From contig JBBKVQ010000538.1 in assembly GCA_037968515.1 (NCBI GenBank), positions 1-13,686 on the forward strand: 13,686 bases of DNA, in the 5' to 3' direction. The notes beneath the pieces were generated by a model, which was not told the origin of the DNA, did not search any database, and saw only the letters and a list, made by a program, of their open reading frames with translations. How positions within the stretch are numbered: the stretch's first letter is position 1; every line of letters starts with the position of its first letter. A program made the position numbers and the translations under genes. The stretch is from JBFFMO01 sp037968515. Lineage in GTDB: Bacteria; Myxococcota_A; Bradymonadia; Bradymonadales; Bradymonadaceae. Of this stretch, positions 5,759 through 13,399 are shown one piece after another.

Positions 5759-6607
5759 ATGGCTAAGAAGAAACTTCTAATTGCCGCAGTCATGGTCGGC
5801 CTTTTCGCCGCCGCGCTGCTTTACTTGTATGCGAGCCAACTCGAGAAAGAAAAAGACGAGTTGGTGCGAGATCAGATTGAAGTGGTTAAAGCGGCACGAA
5901 ATATTCCTGCTGGAACGCCACTGTCGAAAGACAAGATCACCACCGAGCAGGTTCCGCAGCGCTTTTTGCCTCCGAACCCACTCCTTGAAAACGATCTGAA
6001 CATCTACCTGGGAACTCCCCTGGCTGTGAATGTGGAAGAAGGCGCGATGATCCTTACTTCCGACTTCAGCGTCCAAGAGGTGTCACGCACCCTTTCCAGC
6101 AAGATTCCACCGCAGGAGCGCGCGATGTCGGTGGCCGTGGACGCCATCAGTGGCGTTTCCGGACTCCTTCGCCCAGGCGATCGAGTGGATATTCTGGGTA
6201 CCTTCCCGATCGGAACGAAAGACCAACTCGTTACCGATGAAAAAGGTGAAGAAGGCGTGGGCTATGTCACGATGACAATGCTTCAAAACGTGACTCTTCT
6301 TGCCACCGGTCAAGAACTGTCAGACGTGACCAACTCCGAAAATCAGCAACGCGGCAACTCGTATGCGACCGTGACGCTATCTGTGACCATCGATGAAGCT
6401 GAACTTCTGACGATTGCGCAGACTCGCGGAAAAATGATGCTCTTGCTTCGTAACCGCGATGACGTTGACGTCAGCACAGTGTCCAAGCGAACTCTTCGCG
6501 AAGTCATGCTGGAGCTTGAAATCATTCAGGCGCAGCGTACCAAGCGAATTGTTAAAGCGAAGCCTGCTCCCGCCGGGATCGTTATCCAGCGCGGCGACAA
6601 TAAGTAG
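5759..6607 (+). CDS. cpaB: Tad pilus assembly protein CpaB/RcpC
   Basis: A 282-residue protein. Residues 4-25 are an N-terminal membrane anchor or uncleaved signal (KKKLLIAAVMVGLFAAALLYL), with the rest periplasmic. Residues 40-102 are a SAF domain (VVKAARNIPAGTPLSKDKI then VPQRF), and 118-255 the RcpC/CpaB C-terminal domain with RAMSVAVDAISGVSG and LRPGDRVDILGTF (138-149). By family, CpaB helps assemble or modify the Tad/Flp pilus and works with the CpaC secretin. The start is ATG 5759, with GAGGGA at 5745-5750 eight bases upstream; a GTG at 5720 in the same frame would add 13 residues and run through the leader palindrome. It is followed by an intrinsic terminator, so unlike in most Tad loci it may be expressed apart from cpaC. 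Confidence 0.93.
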   Translation: MAKKKLLIAAVMVGLFAAALLYLYASQLEKEKDELVRDQIEVVKAARNIPAGTPLSKDKITTEQVPQRFLPPNPLLENDLNIYLGTPLAVNVEEGAMILTSDFSVQEVSRTLSSKIPPQERAMSVAVDAISGVSGLLRPGDRVDILGTFPIGTKDQLVTDEKGEEGVGYVTMTMLQNVTLLATGQELSDVTNSENQQRGNSYATVTLSVTIDEAELLTIAQTRGKMMLLLRNRDDVDVSTVSKRTLREVMLELEIIQAQRTKRIVKAKPAPAGIVIQRGDNK

Positions 6608-6631
6608 GTCGAGTTCGGCCGTGATTAAAAC

Positions 6632-6656
6632 CCCGACATCCGTCGGGTTTTTTTTT
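6632..6656 (+). terminator. Intrinsic terminator between cpaB and cpaC
   Basis: The stem CCCGAC (6632-6637) / GTCGGG (6642-6647) encloses a four-base loop and is followed by nine T (6648-6656). It starts 25 bases after the cpaB stop and splits the Tad locus into two transcription units or attenuates the downstream one. Confidence 0.85.
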
Positions 6657-6680
6657 GCCCAGAAAGGGCCGAGAAGTAGG

Positions 6681-6709
6681 TTGCGAAATCCTCCAACCCA
6701 GTGGATACT
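6681..6709 (+). promoter_or_regulatory. Candidate promoter for cpaC and the downstream tad genes
   Basis: TTGCGA (6681-6686, four of six) and GATACT (6704-6709, four of six) are separated by 17 bases, between the cpaB terminator and cpaC. The leader would be about 85 bases. The terminator upstream makes some promoter in this gap necessary unless termination is incomplete. Confidence 0.38.
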
Positions 6710-6799
6710 GCGCTCATTCAAAAGGCATTAAGCTCGTGACCGGTCTGGGACAACCCCTAGCTGCGTCAGTGTTGCCAAATATTTGAGGCGAGGAGAGAT

Positions 6800-8254
6800 A
6801 TGACGACGTGGAAACGGATGGGTGCGCTCTGGACCATAACTTGTGTTCTCCTTACGAGCCTGATGATTTCTGTGCCCGCATGGGCTCAGGCACCAGATAA
6901 GGAATTCACTATTTCGGTGGGTGAGACTCTGACCTTTAGTGCGCGCGGCATTCAGCGTGTCACCATCGGGCTTTCGACCATCGCTGACGCCCAGCCGACC
7001 AGCGACCAAAAACAGATCATCCTAACGGGCAAGTTGCCAGGTGTGACCACGGTCAACATTTTCTCGGATCGCGGACAGAAGACCCTTCTGGTGCGCGTCG
7101 TCACGGTGAATCCAGAGTCTTTGGCTGCCGAAGTTCGCGATATTCTGGGCGAGCGCTCGGGGGTCGACGTGCGCGTCATTAAGGGCCGCGTGCTCCTCGA
7201 AGGTGAGGTCGCAAGTGAGATCTACAAGCGTAAAATCGAGAAGCTCGTTGAGCTTTACCCAACCCAGGTTTTGAACTTCACCACCTTCCGCGAGGCTTTC
7301 GTAGAAGGCGCGCGAATGGTCGCCATGGACCTTTATTTCGTCCAGTTGGCAACACGGGACAGCGATAAGCTGGGAATGAACTGGGGGCAGTTCCTTGGAG
7401 CCAACATGACCTTCGGCTCGGGAGATGTACCGCTCTTCTACAATTCGGGTGGTGGCACGCAGCAGGGCGCATTTGGTACAGGAATTCTTCCTGGCGAAAA
7501 TAACCCATCACGTTTGCCTAACGCTGTGCCTCTCACAGGTGGCAGCGGAACGGGATACTGGAGCCTTATCGGTAACCTTAATCTCGCGATCGACCTCATG
7601 GTCGAGCACGGTTTGATCAAAGAAATCAAGCACGGCGTCGTCGTTACCGAGACTGGAACGGAAGCGGAGTACCTCTCGGGTGGATCGCTTTTGATCCGTG
7701 TTGCCGGTCAGGACGCTGTTACCGTCATCGAGAAAGAGTACGGCCTCAAAGTGAAGCTCAAGCCCATCCTCGATTTTGAAAATCGAGTCAAAATCCGGGT
7801 CGACGCAGATTTGTCGGAACTCGACTACGCCAACGGCGCTGGCGATCTTCCGGGCATCCGTCGTACCAAGGTCACGAGCACGGTCAACATGCAGGAAGGT
7901 CAATCTGTGTTGATCTCCACGCAGACCAACACCATCAATACGTCGACCGAATCCGGTTTCTGGATGCTCAGCAGAATCCCCATCTTGGGATGGCTGTTCA
8001 AATCACGAACTTACCTCGGTACCGGCCTTGATAACGCCATCTTCATCACTCCTCGACTTTACGAGCCAGGCGGAAAAACTCATCGCACCCTGATTCAGGG
8101 CGCGTTTGAAGGACTGCTTGATCGTGGCGCCGAGGCGGATGATCTGCCAGAACTTTCCAACGCGCAGGCAGCTCCTGCGACAACCAAGCCAGTCCCTAAG
8201 ACCGACGAAAAGAAGTCGGACGCCAAGGGTGGTGAAGAGTTGCTTGACGAGTAA
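6800..8254 (+). CDS. cpaC: Tad pilus outer-membrane secretin CpaC/RcpA
   Basis: A 484-residue exported protein. The signal peptide is residues 1-29 (cleavage after PAWA). Residues 33-103 are the pilus-secretin N-terminal domain, with GIQRVTIGLSTIADAQ and ILTGKLPGVTTVNIF. A BON-like domain follows (about 107-160: LLEGEVASE). The secretin domain runs from about 170 to 421 and carries the signature RIPILGWLFKS (392-402) near its end. The product multimerises into the gated outer-membrane channel for the pilus. A stretch at 200-250 rich in Gly, Ser, Asn and Pro sits inside the secretin domain, probably as a loop. After the secretin fold there are about 60 extra residues rich in Ala, Lys, Asp and Glu (NAQAAPATTKPVPK to GGEELLDE), a tail that could contact a partner. 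ATG 6800 follows AGGAG at 6791-6795. Its stop is 2 bases before cpaF. Confidence 0.95.
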   Translation: MTTWKRMGALWTITCVLLTSLMISVPAWAQAPDKEFTISVGETLTFSARGIQRVTIGLSTIADAQPTSDQKQIILTGKLPGVTTVNIFSDRGQKTLLVRVVTVNPESLAAEVRDILGERSGVDVRVIKGRVLLEGEVASEIYKRKIEKLVELYPTQVLNFTTFREAFVEGARMVAMDLYFVQLATRDSDKLGMNWGQFLGANMTFGSGDVPLFYNSGGGTQQGAFGTGILPGENNPSRLPNAVPLTGGSGTGYWSLIGNLNLAIDLMVEHGLIKEIKHGVVVTETGTEAEYLSGGSLLIRVAGQDAVTVIEKEYGLKVKLKPILDFENRVKIRVDADLSELDYANGAGDLPGIRRTKVTSTVNMQEGQSVLISTQTNTINTSTESGFWMLSRIPILGWLFKSRTYLGTGLDNAIFITPRLYEPGGKTHRTLIQGAFEGLLDRGAEADDLPELSNAQAAPATTKPVPKTDEKKSDAKGGEELLDE

Positions 8255-8256
8255 AG

Positions 8257-10098
8257 ATGAAGCAAGTCCGAGTCGTCGACAATTTCGGGAACGAATATTT
8301 CTATCCCATCGAACAGGCCGTAGCCGAGATCTCGATTGGTCGTTCCCAAGGGAACGACATCATTCTCGGCAGCAAGACGGTTAGCAGAAGACACGCGACC
8401 CTCAAAGTGATGGGGGATCGTGTGTTGCTCGTTAACCAGTCTGCAAACGGATGCATGGTCAATGGCGAACGCGTTGATCGCGTCCGCGAGATGCGAGTGG
8501 GCGAACAAGCCCAAATCGACATCTATTTGGTCAGCGTGGAAGATTCGAATGCCCCTCAGGCTGCGCCGTCGCAGTCCGCTCCGGTTGCGCGTAGTTTTCA
8601 AGACTCCGCTCCGGTACCGGTCCAAGCAGCTCCGCCTAAGGCAGCGACACCTCCAGCTGCGCGCAAGAACCCTCGGTCTGCCGGTGGTCGCGACATGGGA
8701 ACGAGGGACATGAAGTCCACCGATCCCGAAGACGTACGAGCGTACTTGGGTTTCCTGCACCCTGATAACCAGCCGGAAGAACCCCGCATCAACCTCACGG
8801 GAGCCAGTGTCGACCCGCTTCCGCGGGAAAAACGGCAGGAACTGGTTCGGTTCAAATCTCAGCTGCACGAGGAACTCAAAGAGCGACTCGATTTGCACAG
8901 TTTCGAGATCACCGATTACGCGTCCCCACGCGTGGTGCGTCAGGTTTCTGAGAAGCTCAAAGAACTTCTGCAAATGAATGGCAGCCTGATTCCTCCGCCG
9001 TTCACGCGGGATATGGTGTTCAAAGAATTGATGGACGAAGTCTGTGGACTGGGTCCCATCGAAGACTTGATCAAACATCGTAAGGTCTCCGAGGTCATGG
9101 TCGTTGATCGCGACCACATCTACGCGGAAATGGCCGGTAAACTGGTGTTGACCGACCGATTCTTCAACGATGAAAAGTCGATGATGACAGTCATCGAGCG
9201 AATCGTGATTCCTCGCGGCCGTCGCATCGATGAGTCGACCCCGCTCGTGGACACTCGATTGGCCGATGGTTCACGTGTGAATGCTGTGATTCCACCGCTG
9301 GCGTTGAAAGACCCCTGCTTGACGATTCGAAAATTCCCCGAAGATCGATTGGGAATTGGCGACTTGGTTCGTTTTCAATCGTTGACTCCGGAGATGGGAA
9401 AATTCCTCGCCCGCGCTGTTCGCGGGAGAAAGAACGTCATCATCTCTGGCGGTACCGGATCCGGAAAAACCACTCTGTTGAATATCTTGTCGAGCTTCAT
9501 CGGACCCACTGAGCGTGTGGTGACAATCGAGGACGCCGCAGAACTTCAGCTTCAACAGGATCACGTTGTTAGCCTTGAGACGAAGCCAGCCAACCTTGAG
9601 GGCTCGGGTGCGATCGAGATCCGCGACCTCGTTAAGAATGCGCTGCGAATGCGTCCCGATCGTATCGTCGTGGGCGAGTGTCGCGGCGGCGAAGCTCTGG
9701 ACATGCTCCAGGCGATGAATACGGGCCACGATGGCTCGATGACCACGGTCCATTCAAACAGTCCGACCGAGGCTATTTCGCGTATCGAGACGCTGGTGCT
9801 GATGTCCGGTATGGACCTGCCAACACGCGCGATTCGTGAACAGATCGCCAACTCGGTGAATCTGATCGTCCAGCAAACACGCTTCAGTGATGGCTCTCGG
9901 CGAATCACCTATATCTCCGAAGTCATCGGAATTGATGATGACGGGTTTGTCCTTATTGAAGACATTTACCGGTATAAACAGACGGGTGTGGACGAAAAGA
10001 ATAAGGTGATGGGATACCACCTCGCATCTGGATACTTGCCCTCGTTTGTGCAGGAGTTCATTGTGAAGGGGCTGGCATCAGCTGAGGACTTCTTCTAG
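8257..10098 (+). CDS. cpaF: Tad pilus motor ATPase CpaF/TadA with N-terminal FHA domain
   Basis: A 613-residue cytoplasmic protein. Residues 5-92 form an FHA domain with the usual phosphothreonine-binding set: GRSQGNDI (28-35), SRRH (43-46) and NG (69-70). Residues 97-140 are a Pro/Ala/Gln-rich linker. The rest is a CpaF-type secretion ATPase: N-terminal domain 190-380, Walker A GGTGSGKT (398-405), Asp box TIEDAAEL (423-430), Walker B region RIVVGECRGGEA (469-480) with catalytic-type E474, and His box GHDGSMTTVHSNSP (490-503). The hexamer is expected to power pilus extension and retraction at the TadB/TadC platform. Canonical CpaF proteins are about 420-570 residues and lack an FHA domain, so the fusion is noteworthy. 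ATG 8257 is two bases after the cpaC stop, suggesting coupled translation. The usual cpaE/tadZ gene between cpaC and cpaF is absent. Confidence 0.95.
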   Translation: MKQVRVVDNFGNEYFYPIEQAVAEISIGRSQGNDIILGSKTVSRRHATLKVMGDRVLLVNQSANGCMVNGERVDRVREMRVGEQAQIDIYLVSVEDSNAPQAAPSQSAPVARSFQDSAPVPVQAAPPKAATPPAARKNPRSAGGRDMGTRDMKSTDPEDVRAYLGFLHPDNQPEEPRINLTGASVDPLPREKRQELVRFKSQLHEELKERLDLHSFEITDYASPRVVRQVSEKLKELLQMNGSLIPPPFTRDMVFKELMDEVCGLGPIEDLIKHRKVSEVMVVDRDHIYAEMAGKLVLTDRFFNDEKSMMTVIERIVIPRGRRIDESTPLVDTRLADGSRVNAVIPPLALKDPCLTIRKFPEDRLGIGDLVRFQSLTPEMGKFLARAVRGRKNVIISGGTGSGKTTLLNILSSFIGPTERVVTIEDAAELQLQQDHVVSLETKPANLEGSGAIEIRDLVKNALRMRPDRIVVGECRGGEALDMLQAMNTGHDGSMTTVHSNSPTEAISRIETLVLMSGMDLPTRAIREQIANSVNLIVQQTRFSDGSRRITYISEVIGIDDDGFVLIEDIYRYKQTGVDEKNKVMGYHLASGYLPSFVQEFIVKGLASAEDFF

Positions 10099-10103
10099 CG
10101 CGC

Positions 10104-10132
10104 TTGCGTGCCCGGTGTGGCCTCTGTAGAAT
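10104..10132 (+). promoter_or_regulatory. Possible internal promoter before tadB
   Basis: TTGCGT (10104-10109) and TAGAAT (10127-10132, five of six -10 bases) are spaced by 17 bases in the 103-base gap between cpaF and tadB, the largest gap in this transcription unit. The -35 match is poor, so this is only a candidate. No terminator was seen in the gap. Confidence 0.33.
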
Positions 10133-10201
10133 TCGCTGAACTGAAGAATTAATCTGAACGCGAAGTTGAGACTTTGTTGTTGCATAAGGTGAGGAGCTCC
10201 C

Positions 10202-11062
10202 GTGGTTAACGCAACCGTTTGGGTTGCCATTGTGTTGGCATTTATAGCCTGCATTTTGGCAGTGATTGGCGGAGGGGAAGCGCTGGCGAACAAAGTCGCG
10301 CGCGAAAAAGGGCTCTACGAGCGCTTGATCGGAAAAGAGCTTTATCGTCTCTTCCTCGATATCTCCCCTCAAGAGTTTTTCCTGCTGCATATCCTGTTTC
10401 TGGTGATGGCGATTGTCATCTCAGGCATCATGATCGAGGACTGGACGATGGGCTTCATCGTCGGTGGGGTCATCGGCTACGTCGGTCCTAAGATGTACTT
10501 GAAACGTGCATGGAAACATCGAATTCGGGACCTAGACGGTCAGGTTGAAGAAGCGATGATCTACATGTCGAACAGCTTCAAGGCCAACCCGGCTCTTCCA
10601 GACGCGATTCAAGACGTTGTTAACTCGATGGGACCTCCCATCACCCAGGAGCTCAGCGTTCTTCTCAAAGAATACAAACTCGGAACGCCGCTCGATACCG
10701 CGCTAATCAACATGCAACAGCGCGTGCCATCAAGAAATCTTCAGTTGGCAGTGTCGGCGTTGATCATCGGTCGAACGGTCGGCGGAAATATCCCGAAAAT
10801 TCTGGAAGACATCGCAAACACGATTCGCGAAAGTTTCCGTCTTGAGCGTGTGATCGACACCCAGACGGCACAGGGCAAGATGCAGGCGTGGGTGATTGGC
10901 ATGATGCCGATCGTCGTCATCATCATGTTCTATCTGATGGACCCAGAACTGATTACGCCGCTATTCGAGACAATCCCCGGTTACGGTATTCTCGCAATCG
11001 CAGCGCTGTTGAACGTTGTTGGTGTGGTGTTCATTCTCAAGATTATTCGAATTCAGGTCTGA
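10202..11062 (+). CDS. tadB: Tad pilus inner-membrane platform protein TadB
   Basis: A 286-residue integral membrane protein of the T2SSF/GspF superfamily. Predicted membrane segments lie at about 5-24, 59-78, 82-100, 228-246 and 261-280, with the conserved cytoplasmic helical domain between (about 112-220: VEEAMIYMSNSFKAN, ALPDAIQDVV, GTPLDTAL, IIGRTVGGNIPKILEDIANTIRE). The motif series is that of TadB rather than TadC. It should pair with TadC to couple the CpaF motor to pilus subunits in the inner membrane. The start is GTG 10202 with GAGGAG at 10191-10196 five bases before it. tadC follows after 9 bases, so the two are co-translated in practice. Confidence 0.92.
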   Translation: MVNATVWVAIVLAFIACILAVIGGGEALANKVAREKGLYERLIGKELYRLFLDISPQEFFLLHILFLVMAIVISGIMIEDWTMGFIVGGVIGYVGPKMYLKRAWKHRIRDLDGQVEEAMIYMSNSFKANPALPDAIQDVVNSMGPPITQELSVLLKEYKLGTPLDTALINMQQRVPSRNLQLAVSALIIGRTVGGNIPKILEDIANTIRESFRLERVIDTQTAQGKMQAWVIGMMPIVVIIMFYLMDPELITPLFETIPGYGILAIAALLNVVGVVFILKIIRIQV

Positions 11063-11071
11063 GGCACATCG

Positions 11072-12004
11072 ATGTTCGGTATTCCACTCGAAGCAATTCT
11101 ACTTACCGCTGTTGTCGGTATGTTTCTCGCCTTTACGATGTTCGTTTATGGCTTTGTCCCCGACGAAGTCGAGGAAGACGAGATCTACGGCTATCGTCTG
11201 ACCAAGCGAAAACGCCTTTTGGACGAAAACGACATGTATCGAATGACCATGCCGTTGATTAAGGTGTTCGCACATTATTTCCGGCGAATGACCGACAATC
11301 GATTCTTTCAAATCACCCAATTACGAGCAGACCTCCGCGATAAGCTGATGCGTTCTGGCTTCATGGGCGCGTACACACCGAATGAGTTCCTGGGCCTTTG
11401 CTGTGTCTCTGCACTTGGAATGTTTCTCGCTCTCTGCTTTGTGACGATGATGGCCACTGGTTTCCCGCAGATTCCTGTGGGAGTGATTGCGGCGTTTGTC
11501 GGTTTCTACATGCCCTTCATTCAGTTGAACGGCGCGATCGTCGATCGTCTGATCGAAATCGATCGGCGACTCCCCTACACTGTGGACCTTTTGGTGCTTT
11601 CGATGCGCGCTGGACTCGACTTCATGACTGCGCTTGATCGTGTCGTGACCCGCGGACAGGAACAGAACCCCGACGATCCGATGGTTCAAGAACTCGGCGT
11701 GGTGCTTCAGGAGATGCGCGTCGGTACGGCTCGTTCGGATGCGCTGATTAACCTGTGCGAACGGGTGAAATCTGATTACTTGCAATCCATGGTGGGTTCG
11801 ATTCTTCAGTCCGAGAAGCGCGGTAGTCCGTTGGCAAACGTCCTTGAAGTGCAGATTGATACGATTCGCAATAAGCGAACACAGAAGGTCGAGAAGATGG
11901 CGAGCCAAGCGGCCGTTAAGATTCTGCTTCCGATGATGTTCATCTTCAGCTCCGTTATCGTTGTGGTGATGGGCGCCATGATTCTGAAAATTCAGAATCA
12001 GTAG
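11072..12004 (+). CDS. tadC: Tad pilus inner-membrane platform protein TadC
   Basis: A 310-residue integral membrane protein, second T2SSF-type platform subunit. Membrane segments are likely at 6-28, 106-126, 133-152 and 284-305. The cytoplasmic T2SSF domain spans about 160-275 and shows the TadC pattern: RRLPYTVDLLVLSMRAGLDFMTALDRV (in part 165-191), LQEMRVGTARSDALINL, and GSILQSEKRGSPLANVLEVQ (in part 242-261). A charged cytoplasmic stretch (DEVEEDEIYGYRLTKRKR) follows the first segment. The start ATG 11072 is served by GAGG at 11061-11064, overlapping the tadB stop. Two TAG stops in a row end the gene. By position and family it forms the platform with TadB on which the CpaF ATPase acts. 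Confidence 0.92.
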   Translation: MFGIPLEAILLTAVVGMFLAFTMFVYGFVPDEVEEDEIYGYRLTKRKRLLDENDMYRMTMPLIKVFAHYFRRMTDNRFFQITQLRADLRDKLMRSGFMGAYTPNEFLGLCCVSALGMFLALCFVTMMATGFPQIPVGVIAAFVGFYMPFIQLNGAIVDRLIEIDRRLPYTVDLLVLSMRAGLDFMTALDRVVTRGQEQNPDDPMVQELGVVLQEMRVGTARSDALINLCERVKSDYLQSMVGSILQSEKRGSPLANVLEVQIDTIRNKRTQKVEKMASQAAVKILLPMMFIFSSVIVVVMGAMILKIQNQ

Positions 12005-12031
12005 TAGTGCTGGCCTCCTGAGAGAAATGAA

Positions 12032-13396
12032 ATGGCATCCTTCTGGCTAGAATTTGATCAAGACGGCCGTCGTCAACAATACAACTTCGATGCTCCAACG
12101 GTGACGGTTGGTCGTGAGCAGAGCTCCGACTTGTTTTTGGATCATCCGACGGTTTCTCGTCAACATGCTGTTTTTAAAGCAGATATGCGCGGCATACGCC
12201 TCGTTGTTCTGTCAAAGAGTGGATTGACCGCAGTCAACGGAGCTCCCGTTCAAGGGGAAGTCAGTCTGGCCGACGGATCACAACTGCATTTTGGCCAGAT
12301 GGCCTTCGTCTTTCGTGCCAATGAGGCTCGCCCGACAACAGGCAATTTCGGCTCCACGCCGGCCAGCGGTGGGCATGGTGCCGCTCCAGTGCAGGGCTTT
12401 GGTGGCGCTCCCGCTCAAGGCGGTTTCGGTGCCGCTCCGGCACCGGCCGGTTTTGGTTCGACCCCTTCGGCAGGTGGTTTTGGATCGGCCCCGGCTCAGG
12501 GCGGATTTGGTGCAGCTCCGGCTGGATTCGGAGCACCCACGCCGGGCGGTTTTGGTACTCCGGCAGGTGGTTTCAATAACACCCCTCAAGGCGGTTTCGG
12601 TGCGCAAGGTGGGACACCCAGTCAAGGTGGTTTTGGCGCGCAAGGTGGGACACCCAGTCAAGGCGGCTTCGGTGCACCGGCAGCGCCCGCTCAACCCAAG
12701 AAGGACGAGAGCGAGCACGGAATTGTGTCTTGGGATGATATTGCGCTCAGCGCGGATGCTGATGACCGTAGAAAGGCCGGGACTAGCGAAGCGACGAACT
12801 ATGAACGCCTGGAGGCGGCAGCAAATAAGGGCAAAGCGAAAGGTAACCCGCTCGTCCTCGTAGCAGGTGTCGCGATTCTGGGCATGATGGGATACATCTT
12901 CTACCCGGCGGATGAAGATGCTGGTCCAGCTGGCGTTGAGGAGATTGTTGACGCGCCGCCGATCAAACGTTTGTCAAATGAAGTGGACTGTGTTGGCGCG
13001 GCAGAGTGTCGTTCGAAGGCGGACCAAAACTATCGCGTCGGTAGCGAGTTATTGGATAAGGTTGAGGCTGACGTCCAGAATCGATTTGAAGGGTATAATC
13101 GGTTGTCGCTCGCCGAGGAGTATCTCAAGAAGGCCAATATCGAGACCATTCCACCCGAGTACGTGAATCTCGTGGCGCGGCGAACCCAAGCTCGTGCCGA
13201 ACTCGACGTGATTTTCCGAGACTTGCGTGTTCGCCATCATACGGCGACGCAGCGAAAGATGTACGTCGATATGGCTGATGCGTTGAACCAGATGATGGCC
13301 CTCTTTCCTCATAAGGGCGCTCGCGAATACATCTGGGCTCTTGAGAAAGAGCGCGAGCTAAAAGATGCCGGAAATTATCCTCAAGTTCTGCGCTGA
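12032..13396 (+). CDS. FHA-domain membrane protein with FG-rich linker, in the tad operon
   Basis: A 454-residue protein with four visible parts. Residues 4-96 are an FHA domain with GRE (27-29), SS (31-32), SRQH (42-45) and NG (69-70), so phosphothreonine binding should be intact. Residues 103-216 are a Gly/Ala/Pro/Phe-rich disordered region with about twelve Phe-Gly units (GGFGxxP type). Residues 228-270 are charged and end in Lys-rich sequence, then 272-291 form one membrane helix (PLVLVAGVAILGMMGYIFY). Residues 292-454 are acidic at first, have a Cys pair (C320, C326) and then long helices, likely periplasmic. The order FHA-inside, one membrane pass, helical domain outside resembles SctD/YscD ring proteins of type III secretion, though I see no sequence proof of homology. 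It lies between tadC (27 bases upstream) and a TadD-like lipoprotein (3 bases downstream), so it probably belongs to the pilus machine. Its ribosome site (GAGAG at 12020-12024) is weak. Confidence 0.85.
   Translation: MASFWLEFDQDGRRQQYNFDAPTVTVGREQSSDLFLDHPTVSRQHAVFKADMRGIRLVVLSKSGLTAVNGAPVQGEVSLADGSQLHFGQMAFVFRANEARPTTGNFGSTPASGGHGAAPVQGFGGAPAQGGFGAAPAPAGFGSTPSAGGFGSAPAQGGFGAAPAGFGAPTPGGFGTPAGGFNNTPQGGFGAQGGTPSQGGFGAQGGTPSQGGFGAPAAPAQPKKDESEHGIVSWDDIALSADADDRRKAGTSEATNYERLEAAANKGKAKGNPLVLVAGVAILGMMGYIFYPADEDAGPAGVEEIVDAPPIKRLSNEVDCVGAAECRSKADQNYRVGSELLDKVEADVQNRFEGYNRLSLAEEYLKKANIETIPPEYVNLVARRTQARAELDVIFRDLRVRHHTATQRKMYVDMADALNQMMALFPHKGAREYIWALEKERELKDAGNYPQVLR
12338..12679 (+). repeat. 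FG-rich low-complexity coding repeat
   Basis: This stretch encodes the Gly-Phe-Gly repeats of the FHA membrane protein. Most units are divergent, but 12602-12637 and 12638-12673 are two adjacent 36-base copies (GAQGGTPSQGGF frame) that differ at only a few third-codon positions. This points to a fairly recent in-frame duplication, so unit number could differ between strains. Confidence 0.8.
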
Positions 13397-13399
13397 ATC

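Noticed and set aside
8095..9117. Long open frame of 340 codons on the - strand opposite cpaC and cpaF
   Set aside because: It spans two clear + strand genes (secretin end and FHA domain) and resembles no protein family; low-complexity Ser/Ala/Pro stretches are mirrored from the linker.
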